Source of the DNA: a virus
Virus record (IMG/VR): IMGVR_UViG_3300015261_000005
Coordinates: 1 to 46,004 of that record
DNA: 46,004 nt
Strand: one strand, 5' to 3'
How positions within the stretch are numbered: position 1 is the first letter of the stretch; every line of letters begins with the position of its first letter. Below the pieces are notes generated by a model that was not told the origin of the DNA, did not search any database, and worked only from the letters and a program-made list of their open reading frames with translations. A program made the translations under genes and the position numbers. Below, piece by piece: positions 38,988 through 46,004 of the stretch.

Positions 38988-39395
38988 GTGCCCAACCTCA
39001 ACGATATCGATCACCTCTGGGGCGGCGACACGGCCGTATCTGCCACTGCTGATCTAGGCACGGTCGAAGCGACCTCGCGAGGACAGCAGCGGGTGCTTCG
39101 GCGCCTCCTTACCAACCCGCGAGCGATCCTTCCGGATGGGTCCGTTCTTCCAGCTGACTACCCGTTTCATCCCGACTACGGTGCAGGCCTTCCACGCTAC
39201 GTGGGCCTCGCTGTAGACCCTTCCCAGGTCGTCGCCCTGATCAGGGGCCAGATATTGCTGGAGGACTCGGTAGCGCGCATTCCACAACCACAGATCACGG
39301 TTTCGCAGTTCTCAGGCGGCCTGTCGGTGGAGATCAGGTATACGGACGCCGCGACCAGCACGCCGGCGACGCTCTCGTTCAACGTCAACCAGTGA
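38988..39395 (+). CDS. Baseplate wedge protein (gpW/gp25-like)
   Basis: A 135-residue GTG-started gene with AAGGAAGG upstream. The lysozyme-like gp25 fold is indicated by RRLLTNPRAILPDGSVLPADYPFHPDYGAGLP near residues 38-70 and the beta end. It joins sheath and wedge. Confidence 0.85.
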   Translation: MPNLNDIDHLWGGDTAVSATADLGTVEATSRGQQRVLRRLLTNPRAILPDGSVLPADYPFHPDYGAGLPRYVGLAVDPSQVVALIRGQILLEDSVARIPQPQITVSQFSGGLSVEIRYTDAATSTPATLSFNVNQ

Positions 39396-39401
39396 GCCCC
39401 C

Positions 39402-40529
39402 ATGCCCAGCGTTAATTCGAAGAGCTTCACCCAGCTGGTCACGGACTTCGCGACGAGCGTTCAGGCGCGGTCGACGGCCCTTGCCGACTTCACTGTCGGC
39501 TCCGTGCTACGCGCGCTTTCCGAGACCGCGGCGAGTGTCGTCGTCTGGCTCGAGGGCCTAATCCTTCTTCTCCTCGCGACGACCCGCGCAGCGACGAGCA
39601 ACGGGCCGGATCTCGACACCTGGATGGCCGATTTCGACTTTTATCGGCTCAATGCGGCGTTCGCCGGAGGCCTGGTGTCGTTCGCCCGCTTTACGCCGAC
39701 GATGCAGGCCGTCGTCCCTATCAATGCACTTGTCCAGACCACCGACGGATCGCTTCGCTACGTCGTCGTCATCGACACGACGAACTCGGCGTACAGCGCG
39801 CCGTTGGGTGGATACGTCATTCCCGCCGGTACGGCGAGCCTAAACGTTCCGGTCACCGCGCTGGTCGCTGGCGCTGCGGGCAATGCGGTGGCCAATTCGA
39901 TCACCGTGCTTGCCCAGGCTGTCCAGTACATCGATACGGTAACCAATCCGTCAGCCTTTACATCGGGAGCCGACGCGGAGACGGATCCCGCGTTCCGCAC
40001 GAGGTTCGTGGCCTACATAGCGAGCCTGTCCCGCGCTACGAAGGCGGCAATCCTGAGCGCCGTCCTTTCTCTGAAGGTAGGGGCTAGCGCGTCCTTGGTC
40101 GAGAATGCCGACTACAACGGCACATACCATCCTGGCTTCTTCTATGCCGTCGCCGATGACGGGTCAGGCACGCCTGGCTCGACGTTCCTCGCCTCGGCTG
40201 CGAACGCGATCGACGCGGTTCGTCCTTTCACGGTCGGATTCGCGGTGTTCTCGCCCGTCGTCGTAACGGCCAACGTCGCGATGGCGGCGGCGATCGCGGC
40301 AGGGTATGACCCGGTTGCGACGAAGTCTCTGATCCAGACGAACGTACTTGCTTACATCGCAAGCCTTACGCTTGGCCAGACGCTCACGTATACGCGCCTG
40401 GCCCAGGTCGCCTATGACGCCTCCCCGGGCGTAACGAACATCACGGGCCTTACCCTGAATGGGGGAACGGCCGACATCGCGGCTACCGCGAAACAGCGTG
40501 TTCTCGGTGGAACGGTGACCGTATCGTGA
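39402..40529 (+). CDS. Baseplate J-like protein
   Basis: A 375-residue wedge protein. Key stretches include GPDLDTWMADFDFYRL (about 68-83), FARFTPTMQAVVP, and ETDPAFRTRFVAYIASLSRA (about 195), all seen in gpJ/Mu gp47-like proteins. It overlaps the gpI-like gene by four bases. Confidence 0.88.
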   Translation: MPSVNSKSFTQLVTDFATSVQARSTALADFTVGSVLRALSETAASVVVWLEGLILLLLATTRAATSNGPDLDTWMADFDFYRLNAAFAGGLVSFARFTPTMQAVVPINALVQTTDGSLRYVVVIDTTNSAYSAPLGGYVIPAGTASLNVPVTALVAGAAGNAVANSITVLAQAVQYIDTVTNPSAFTSGADAETDPAFRTRFVAYIASLSRATKAAILSAVLSLKVGASASLVENADYNGTYHPGFFYAVADDGSGTPGSTFLASAANAIDAVRPFTVGFAVFSPVVVTANVAMAAAIAAGYDPVATKSLIQTNVLAYIASLTLGQTLTYTRLAQVAYDASPGVTNITGLTLNGGTADIAATAKQRVLGGTVTVS

Positions 40530-41203
40530 TCGGCGACCTCGACGACATCTTCGCTCGGCTCAAGGGGAAGCTTCCCTCCCGCTGGTTCGGCGGCACTGGT
40601 GACGCGCTCCCGGTTTTCGACGGCGTTCTTGCGGGGCTGGCCAGCCTACTCAGCTTCGTTTACACGCTCTACGTCTACGCAAGGCTGCAAACCCGCATCA
40701 AGAACGCCACGGATGGCTGGCTGGACATGATCGCGGCCGATTTCTTCGGGCCGGGGCAGGTGACGCGAAAGACGGGACAAGGGGATGCTTCATACCGTCT
40801 GATCATCCTTGCCAACCTCTTTCGTGAGAAGGCAACGCGCCCGGCAATAGTCAACATACTCACTTCGTTGACCGGACGAGCACCAACGATCATTGAACCC
40901 ACGCGGCCGGCCGACACCGGGGCTTACCGGGCTCCGAACTCGGGGTACGGTGTCGCCGGCGCCTACGGCTCGATGTCGCTTCCGTACCAGGCCTTCGTTA
41001 TCGCCTACCGGCCTGTCAGCACCGCGGGCCTCGCTTCGGTAGCCGGATATGGCATACCCACCGGGGCCTATAGCACGGCATCCCAAGCTGAGTACGCGTC
41101 CCTGACGATGGTCACTGGAGGTGTATCAGATGCCGATATCTTCGCGGCTATCGACGCCGTAAAGCCTGCCGGAACCATCGTTTGGACCCGCATCACGAAC
41201 TGA
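40526..41203 (+). CDS. Tail protein I-like/wedge protein
   Basis: A 225-residue protein starting at GTG 40526. It lies directly after gpJ, the usual place of gpI. The N-terminal helices (IGDLDDIFARLKGKLPSRWF) and Tyr/Ala-rich end (GYGVAGAYGSMSLPYQAF) fit proteins linking the wedge to the fibre. Family assignment is mainly from order. Confidence 0.7.
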   Translation: MIGDLDDIFARLKGKLPSRWFGGTGDALPVFDGVLAGLASLLSFVYTLYVYARLQTRIKNATDGWLDMIAADFFGPGQVTRKTGQGDASYRLIILANLFREKATRPAIVNILTSLTGRAPTIIEPTRPADTGAYRAPNSGYGVAGAYGSMSLPYQAFVIAYRPVSTAGLASVAGYGIPTGAYSTASQAEYASLTMVTGGVSDADIFAAIDAVKPAGTIVWTRITN

Positions 41204-41232
41204 CGCGAAAGCGCTTATCTACTCAGCCACCT

Positions 41233-41256
41233 TGCCCGCATCCGCGGGCATTTTTT
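41233..41256 (+). terminator. Intrinsic terminator before the tail fibre gene
   Basis: A perfect 7-bp stem TGCCCGC/GCGGGCA (41233-41239, 41244-41250) has a four-base loop and six T residues (41251-41256). The fibre ribosome site follows within ten bases, so the stem could also modulate fibre translation. Confidence 0.75.
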
Positions 41257-41271
41257 GCCCGGAGAAACCCC

Positions 41272-42594
41272 TTGGATCGTCAGATCATTTACCCCGGCCA
41301 GATCCCACTCGAGACAGATCAGCTATTCCAGAACCGCGCGACGATGGTGGCTCTTGGAAAGATGATCGGAGCCATTCTCGGCACAGGCAACGTCGTGACC
41401 GGCCTCAGTGTCGGACCGAATACCCCCGCTGCCCTGAATGTAGTCGTGGCGCCTGGCGAGATGTATTCCCTCCAGAACGTCGATGGCACGGCATATAGCT
41501 CACTGCCAGCCGATACCACGCATACGTGCGTGAAACAGGGATTGAGTTCCGATCCCGTGATCGTGGCCTGTCCGGCTCCGGTGACGGCTGGCTTTTCGAT
41601 CAACTACCTCATCGAGGTCACCTTTCAGGAGGTGGACGGATCGTCGGTCGTCTTGCCGTACTACAACGCGAGTAACCCCACGCAGGCCTTTAGCGGGCCG
41701 AATAACTCGGGTGCGGCGCAGTCCACGCTCCGGCAGGGAAAGGCCGTTGTTCAGGCGAAGGCAGGCATTGCGGCTGCGACTGGGACCCAGGTCACTCCTG
41801 CCGTCGACGCCGGCTTCGTCGCTATCGCTGTTGTTACGGTCGCGAACGGACAGACTACGATCACGGCAGGCAATATCGCGGCGGTAACGAGCAATAGCGT
41901 TCTTACGCAGTCAATGCTGTCGCTTATACAGTCCAATCCTGCGCAGTTCGACAATTCGTCGAAGCTGGCTACGACCGCATTTGTGAAGGCGTCAGGATTT
42001 CAGTTCTCGTCGACGACTCAGTATCTCGCTGGTGCTGGCCCGCTCGCATTAACCGCGAGCCAGGCCGGAAGCTTCATCGACCTCGGTTCGACGTACACGG
42101 GCGACATCGCTCTACCGGCCCTCAGCTCGGTGCCAGATGGTGCAACGTTTTACATCTGGTCGGGAGCTGGCGCGACCTTCAACGTGAATCGAGTTGGATC
42201 TGATGTCATCTTCAACGGGATAACGGTTGCGTCGTCCATCACCATGTCGCAAGGCGACACGCTAGTCATTGGAAAATCCGGGCCCGCTAACGGTTGGGTC
42301 GCAATGTGGGGCTCCGCACAGTTTCTGTTCTCAGCCGTTGGGCAATCGTTGGCGCCCAAGCCTTCGGCGACCGCCACGATTGGAAAGTTTCAAAGCCTGA
42401 TCGGGACAATCGGAAATGCGGCGACACTTCCCGCGGGAGGTACATGGGCATACCAGGCCCTCCCGTTCAACAACTCCGGTCAGGTTTCTCAGGCGTCGCC
42501 GGCCCCAGTGGCCGGCGTGGCAGCGGGAGGAGCGGCGGTTGGTGCCGCTACGGCAGGCTTCTTTTGGTACGGCTTCGCATGGAGGATTCAGTGA
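41272..42594 (+). CDS. Tail fibre/host-recognition protein, TTG start
   Basis: A 440-residue beta-rich, Ala/Ser/Thr-rich protein beginning at TTG 41272, eight bases after GGAG. Earlier in-frame starts would read through the terminator and lack a site. The N-terminus (DRQIIYPGQIPLETDQLFQN) is the attachment part seen in baseplate-linked fibres of such phages. The variable middle and Gly/Ala-rich C-terminus (about 405-440) should contact the host surface. Confidence 0.78.
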   Translation: MDRQIIYPGQIPLETDQLFQNRATMVALGKMIGAILGTGNVVTGLSVGPNTPAALNVVVAPGEMYSLQNVDGTAYSSLPADTTHTCVKQGLSSDPVIVACPAPVTAGFSINYLIEVTFQEVDGSSVVLPYYNASNPTQAFSGPNNSGAAQSTLRQGKAVVQAKAGIAAATGTQVTPAVDAGFVAIAVVTVANGQTTITAGNIAAVTSNSVLTQSMLSLIQSNPAQFDNSSKLATTAFVKASGFQFSSTTQYLAGAGPLALTASQAGSFIDLGSTYTGDIALPALSSVPDGATFYIWSGAGATFNVNRVGSDVIFNGITVASSITMSQGDTLVIGKSGPANGWVAMWGSAQFLFSAVGQSLAPKPSATATIGKFQSLIGTIGNAATLPAGGTWAYQALPFNNSGQVSQASPAPVAGVAAGGAAVGAATAGFFWYGFAWRIQ

Positions 42595-43013
42595 TGTTTG
42601 ACGATTGCATCTACGACGGTACTGGCGCGGTCCTGTGCACGTATCGGGGCTACCCGTTTCAGTGTTCGGAACTGGAGACGCCTGACGAATGGGCCCAGAT
42701 TCAAGGCTTAGTTGCATCTGGTGATATTGAAATCGCCCCTTACGTCGCTCCGGCCGCGCCGACTTCTGAGGCCGTTGCAGCGTTCGACGCTGCGACCGTC
42801 AAAGTGCAGCGTGACGCTCTACTCGCACAGAGCGATTGGATCGTGAGTCGCCACCGCGATCAGCGGGACAGCGGCGTCCCTACGAGCCTGACGAACGACC
42901 AATACGTCGGCTGGCTGACTTACCGCCAGGCGCTTCGTGATATCACGCTCCAAGACGGTTGGCCGAGCAATGTCAGTTGGCCCACCAGTCCTGCGCTACC
43001 TGCCGACAGCTGA
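42594..43013 (+). CDS. Tail fibre assembly chaperone-like protein
   Basis: A 139-residue protein with a C-terminal half QRDALLAQSDWIVSRHRDQR, then LTNDQYVGWLTYRQALRDIT and the end WPSNVSWPTSP. This is the pattern of small chaperone proteins encoded after fibre genes. ATG 42594 follows GGAGGA. It is the last late gene; its end overlaps the convergent acyltransferase gene by 18 bases. Confidence 0.8.
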   Translation: MFDDCIYDGTGAVLCTYRGYPFQCSELETPDEWAQIQGLVASGDIEIAPYVAPAAPTSEAVAAFDAATVKVQRDALLAQSDWIVSRHRDQRDSGVPTSLTNDQYVGWLTYRQALRDITLQDGWPSNVSWPTSPALPADS

Positions 43014-44078
43014 CGACGACGTGTCTGCCGCCGATAGCGCTGGGAGCAGGTCGGCGGCGGGCTTGTGGTGAAAGGCCTTGCGCAGTACCCGCGCATGGAA
43101 CTGGAACTCCAGCCAACCATAGGTAATGCCGACAGCGACCGCCGTGCAGGCCATTGTCATCCATATGACCGCGAAGCGTGGCGAGGCAGCGCCGTGGGGA
43201 ATTGCTCTATAGACCGCAGCGATTGCGATCACGTGAACAAGATAGAAGCCGTAGGAGACATCACCAAGCTTCACGGCGAGGCGGGGGAAGACCACTCGCT
43301 GCGCCGTGAGTAAGGTGGCTCCATACGCCACGCCGAGGAGCAGATAGCTGGGTACAGCGCTGGCGAATGGCGCATTGAGCGCAGCCGACCAAGCGCAGAG
43401 CGCCAACGCCGCGAGATAGGCAGGGTGCACGGTCTGTGGAATAGGCTGCGCCGTTGCCAGAAGCAGGCCGAAGGCGAAGAGCATCGAGACGGGCGACAAA
43501 AGGATCAGCCAGCCAGGGTAGAAGATGAAGTGGTTCGCTGCCTCAGCGTCGAATCCGCCGAGTGGGCGGTACGTGTTGAACACGGCGATCGCGAGGATCC
43601 AGAGGATGCACGCGCCCGGAATGGCGGACCGGCGCACTTTTAATAGGATGAGCAGGTACGTCGCGACGTAGAAAGCCATCTCGTAGCAGAGCGTCCAGTA
43701 CGGGATCATGTAGGAGTTGTTGAGGTCTGACGCCGGCAGCAGGAGAGCCGACCAGCCGTCAAGATGCCATTCCGCTGCACCCGTTCCCAAGACGAGGAAG
43801 CTGAGGGCGATGGCGATCCAGAATGGGGGAAAGATTCGAACGGCGCGATGCAGGATGAAGGCCTTGCCTTGGCCCAGACATTGCCCCATCACGAACCCAG
43901 AGATCACGAAGAACAGGTCGACGCCCATGCGACCGAAGTTGATCGGAAGGAAAGGTTCGTAAGCGATGCCGCGCGCGCTGCAGGCGTAGAACGTCACGTG
44001 CTGAAAGAGGACCAAAGCGCAAGCCACGGCCCTCAGCGCCTGAGTTCCGTCTCGTTGGGTCCGAGCGCTATCGGTCAT
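42996..44078 (-). CDS. Membrane acyltransferase, probable O-antigen modification
   Basis: A 360-residue multi-pass inner-membrane enzyme of the acyltransferase-3 family. The catalytic pair R16-x10-H27 lies in the first helix, followed by RMGVDLFFVISGF and about ten hydrophobic segments. Members acetylate or otherwise acylate surface sugars. Located just after the fibre genes and on the opposite strand, it is a classic lysogenic conversion gene that would change the phage receptor and block superinfection. The substrate cannot be read from the sequence. Confidence 0.88.
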   Translation of the reverse strand: MTDSARTQRDGTQALRAVACALVLFQHVTFYACSARGIAYEPFLPINFGRMGVDLFFVISGFVMGQCLGQGKAFILHRAVRIFPPFWIAIALSFLVLGTGAAEWHLDGWSALLLPASDLNNSYMIPYWTLCYEMAFYVATYLLILLKVRRSAIPGACILWILAIAVFNTYRPLGGFDAEAANHFIFYPGWLILLSPVSMLFAFGLLLATAQPIPQTVHPAYLAALALCAWSAALNAPFASAVPSYLLLGVAYGATLLTAQRVVFPRLAVKLGDVSYGFYLVHVIAIAAVYRAIPHGAASPRFAVIWMTMACTAVAVGITYGWLEFQFHARVLRKAFHHKPAADLLPALSAADTSSSAVGR

Positions 44079-44142
44079 GTCTGTTCCGCATGGGTGGCAT
44101 GGCCATTGTACCGGCGACCCGTACCAGCGCTATCCTCGGCCC

Positions 44143-44835
44143 ATGTGCGGACGCTACGCCACCTTCGGACCCGTATCGCTGAGCCGTGAGGCTAAGACGG
44201 TGCTTGACCAGCTCGAGCTGGATATCGTCAGCGAGATCAACCAGCGGGACGACCAGTTCAATATCGCCCCGACCCAGAAGGCCCTGGTCATCGCCAGCGG
44301 GGAGCACGGCTACGAGATCAAGCCGCTGCGGTGGGGCCTGGTCCCCAGCTGGGCGAAGGACGAGAAGTTCGGCGCGAAGGCGATCAACGCGCGCGCCGAG
44401 ACCGTCGCGACCAAGCCCGCCTTCCGGGCGGCGTTCAAGAAGCGGCGCTGCCTCGTGCCAGCGTCCGGGTACTTCGAGTGGCGCGTGGAGGATGGCGGCA
44501 AGCAGCCGTACTTCATCCACGACCCGGCCGGCGACCTGCTCATGTTCGCCGGCCTCTGGGAGGCATGGCGGCCCGCAGACGGCTCCGAGCCCATCAAGAC
44601 CTTCACCATCATCACCGGTGAGCCCGGCAAGGTGTCCGGCGACATCCATGCCCGGCAGCCCGTGATCCTGCCGCCCGATCTCTGGGCGGTCTGGTGCGAT
44701 GGCATGCCCGACGAGGCCAGCGCAACGCTGGTGGCGGCGCCCGAGGCCGAGCTCGTCTATCACCCCGTGCCGAAGGCCGTTGGCTCGCCGCGGAACAAAG
44801 GGCCAGAGCTCGTCGAGCCGATAGCCATCGGTTAG
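44143..44835 (+). CDS. SRAP (HMCES/YedK-type) abasic-site crosslink protein
   Basis: A 230-residue protein that would form a covalent bond with abasic sites in single-stranded DNA through Cys2, exposed after Met removal. Visible key residues are C2, N40 (NIAPTQ), E86 (NARAET), E112 (YFEW) and H169 (HARQPVI; the usual reading is HxRMP). ATG 44143 is forced by the need for MCGRY. It diverges from the acyltransferase across 64 bases. It might protect phage or host DNA during SOS or single-strand replication. Confidence 0.9.
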   Translation: MCGRYATFGPVSLSREAKTVLDQLELDIVSEINQRDDQFNIAPTQKALVIASGEHGYEIKPLRWGLVPSWAKDEKFGAKAINARAETVATKPAFRAAFKKRRCLVPASGYFEWRVEDGGKQPYFIHDPAGDLLMFAGLWEAWRPADGSEPIKTFTIITGEPGKVSGDIHARQPVILPPDLWAVWCDGMPDEASATLVAAPEAELVYHPVPKAVGSPRNKGPELVEPIAIG

Positions 44836-45176
44836 ACGGCATCAGCGACCCTATGTGCGAACACGTGAAGAGTCAGGTCGCTTCGACCCATCACGACTCC
44901 CGATCCGTTTAGCGAGTCCCCGCCGCTGAACTCCCCCGTGAAATCGAGCTCATAGTCGTCCAGCCCAGAGAATACGGATGTCGTCGCCACACTCCACTTG
45001 GACACGTGGATCCTGCCAGTCGTCTTTTCCTCGCCCGTTTGCAGGCGACCACGGTAGACATACGCGTGGTCGCCGCCATTGATGGTCCCGTCCTTGATCG
45101 TCACAATACCGTGGCCGAAATCGTGGTCGCGGCTCGGCGACGTTGAAAACGACACTTCGTAGATCCCGTCGTACAT
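44832..45176 (-). CDS. GrlR-like regulatory domain protein
   Basis: A 114-residue beta-barrel-like protein. ATG 45176 has a strong AGGAGGAAA site; the longer frame is rejected. DGIYEVSFS at the start, then GHGIVTIKDGTINGGDHAYV and YRGRL, follow the pattern of GrlR, a negative regulator of type III secretion in enterobacteria, and of uncharacterised relatives in other bacteria. A role in the lysogen is inferred. It is convergent with the SRAP gene, overlapping four bases. Confidence 0.65.
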   Translation of the reverse strand: MYDGIYEVSFSTSPSRDHDFGHGIVTIKDGTINGGDHAYVYRGRLQTGEEKTTGRIHVSKWSVATTSVFSGLDDYELDFTGEFSGGDSLNGSGVVMGRSDLTLHVFAHRVADAV

Positions 45177-45281
45177 GACTTTCCTCCTGTAGTTCGTGAA
45201 GGATGCTCCACCCGCGGATAAGGTCAAGGCTTGGCCGCGTGAATCCGCACGCGTGAGACCGGTCGGCGCTACCCTGCGGCG

Positions 45282-45623
45282 ATGATTGTTTGGGAACGCA
45301 CAGGGGACCGTCTTGATGCCCGCTCACAGTGCCAGGGTGGGACCTTTGCGTCCCTGATGCCCGATGGTGACCGGTGGGTGGTCGTCTGGTGGGTGGGGCC
45401 GTGCGGCCGCGCGCGCGTGCCTTCGGAGAAAAAGGGGCGGGCATGGATCGAGCGATTCGCCGGCCGGAGCCTGGCGCATTTGGGCCGGCTCGCCGCGACC
45501 CCTGGGACAGGACCCAGCATCGCCGGCGGGTACGTAAAGCCGACTGCCGAGGAGCAGGCCCGCTACGACGCCTTCACTGCGTCGTACGTCGCGCCTAAGC
45601 GGACACGGAAGCGATCCCGCTGA
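45282..45623 (+). CDS. Hypothetical cargo protein, 113 aa
   Basis: A basic soluble protein with a Trp/Val-rich middle (DGDRWVVVWWVGPCGRAR) and a Lys/Arg tail. No strong ribosome site is present. It overlaps the convergent minus-strand gene by 29 bases. Function unknown. Confidence 0.55.
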   Translation: MIVWERTGDRLDARSQCQGGTFASLMPDGDRWVVVWWVGPCGRARVPSEKKGRAWIERFAGRSLAHLGRLAATPGTGPSIAGGYVKPTAEEQARYDAFTASYVAPKRTRKRSR

Positions 45624-45801
45624 ACCTCGGGTGGCAGTGAGGGCAGGCGTTTGCCACGACGCGGCCAGCGCGCAGGAGGTTGAGTGGGTAGTCGACGCCA
45701 TGGATTCGGCAGCGACCGCGGGCTGCAAGCGATCGCCGGCGGACGGCGGCACGGTCGACGGACCGCACCGGAAGAGGGCGAAGCAGGGAGTGTCGGGTCA
45801 T
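45595..45801 (-). CDS. Small basic protein with Cys/His cluster, 68 aa
   Basis: The C-terminal half carries CRIHGVDYPLN and ACPHCHPRF, a likely zinc site with CxxC and several His. The N-terminal half is Arg-rich. The start is uncertain because no ribosome site is visible before ATG 45801, and a longer frame from 45858 exists. It lies next to attR. Confidence 0.45.
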   Translation of the reverse strand: MTRHSLLRPLPVRSVDRAAVRRRSLAARGRCRIHGVDYPLNLLRAGRVVANACPHCHPRFSGIASVSA

Positions 45802-45850
45802 AGCCAGTATGATCAGGTAGCGGGGTCTCAGGGACCGCGACCTGGCACTG

Positions 45851-45868
45851 ACACGCAACTAGCACGCA
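45851..45868. repeat. Putative integrase arm-type site, right copy
   Basis: Identical to 148-165 over 18 bases and in the same orientation. It is 82 bases from the attR core. No gene is seen between 45802 and the core, so this region probably serves recombination. Confidence 0.65.
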
Positions 45869-45902
45869 CCGGTGCTGTAAGCCGCATTCCTACGTCGTCA
45901 AA

Positions 45903-45921
45903 AGCGATCCTGAGAATCGCT
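45903..45921. other. Inverted repeat near attR
   Basis: AGCGAT and ATCGCT arms (45903-45908, 45916-45921) lie 29 bases from the attR core. It could be a binding site for the excisionase-like protein or a host factor. There is no T-run to make it a terminator. Confidence 0.4.
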
Positions 45922-45949
45922 AAGTTGCTGTATTCCCTGATGTCACCCG

Positions 45950-46004
45950 ACCTTGACATGGTAGGGGTCACAAGTTCGATCCTTGTACCGCCCACCACTT
46001 TCCC
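45950..46004. repeat. attR: attR core repeat
   Basis: An exact copy of 1-55, including the 3' part of tRNA-Val. The upstream bases do not complete a tRNA, so this copy is a non-functional remnant left by integration. Confidence 0.95.

Larger units (their letters stand above)
1..46004. mobile_element. Complete temperate myovirus-type prophage in tRNA-Val
   Basis: Exact 55-base direct repeats bound the window. Inside them are, in order, an integrase, a leftward early operon, a CI/Cro switch, replication genes, lysis genes, packaging and head genes, contractile-tail genes and a cargo island. I see no stop-interrupted structural gene and no transposase, so the element looks capable of excision and growth. 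The contractile tail is shown by sheath, tube, gpV-, gpW-, gpJ- and gpI-like genes. The tape measure is short (about 659 residues), which suggests a fairly short tail. Confidence 0.95.

Noticed and set aside
45950-45997. A second functional tRNA-Val at the right end
   Set aside because: The bases before it cannot form the 5' anticodon stem, D-arm and acceptor strand; it is only the attR remnant.

Overview
The window is a complete, apparently intact temperate phage genome (about 46 kb) sitting in a bacterial tRNA-Val(GAC) gene. The first 55 bases, which carry the 3' part of the tRNA including CCA, are repeated exactly as the last 55 bases. The window therefore runs from attL core to attR core. 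An integrase lies just inside attL. The DNA is visibly GC-rich with strong G/C preference at third codon positions. Gene order and protein families fit a contractile-tailed (myovirus-type) Caudoviricetes phage of a gammaproteobacterium. A Xanthomonadales-type host (Xanthomonas/Luteibacter/Dyella relatives) is my best guess, but this is inference only.

Left arm (about 98-11500, all on the minus strand). One long leftward operon starts at a consensus-like promoter at 11471-11499 and runs through small accessory genes, a structured RNA plus KTSC-domain gene, a probable annealing protein and YqaJ-type exonuclease pair, a string of tightly overlapping hypothetical genes, an HNH-AP2 endonuclease, a cytosine-5 DNA methyltransferase, two small HTH proteins and the integrase. 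Many junctions are ATGA or TAATG overlaps, so translation is probably coupled.

Immunity region (11500-13300). A LexA/CI-type repressor (minus strand) faces a small Cro-like gene (plus strand). Near-identical 12-bp operator cores (consensus ACGCATATGCGT) lie at 11485-11496 over the leftward promoter and at 13002-13013 between the overlapping divergent cI and cro promoters. A zinc-ribbon membrane protein sits downstream of cI and is probably expressed in the lysogen.

Right early region (13300-18900, plus strand). It holds small DNA-binding proteins, a lambda-O-like initiator gene with five internal iterons followed by AT-rich DNA (a likely origin), a probable helicase loader, and a nin-like group (PP2A-type phosphatase, NinB, DUF1364, RuvC-like resolvase). 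The last gene lies where a late regulator would be expected. A bidirectional terminator and a minus-strand zinc-ribbon cargo gene separate this block from the late genes.

Late region (19453-43013, plus strand). Lysis comes first (GH19 endolysin, membrane protein, holin, overlapping i-/o-spanins). Then come terminase, portal, scaffold, major capsid protein, connectors, tail sheath, tube, tail-assembly chaperone with a clear programmed -1 frameshift signal, tape measure, baseplate hub, spike, wedge, gpJ/gpI-like proteins, tail fibre and a fibre chaperone. A minus-strand membrane-protein gene is inserted just before the tape measure.

Right end (42996-45949). This is a cargo island with alternating strands: a multi-pass acyltransferase (probable O-antigen modification), an SRAP/HMCES-type DNA-crosslink protein, a GrlR-like protein and two small proteins. 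Then follow an integrase arm-type repeat, which matches one inside the integrase gene, and attR.

The least explained elements are the four-way-junction RNA upstream of the KTSC gene, the antisense membrane gene in the tail operon, the cI-linked membrane protein, and the GrlR-like and zinc-ribbon cargo genes.
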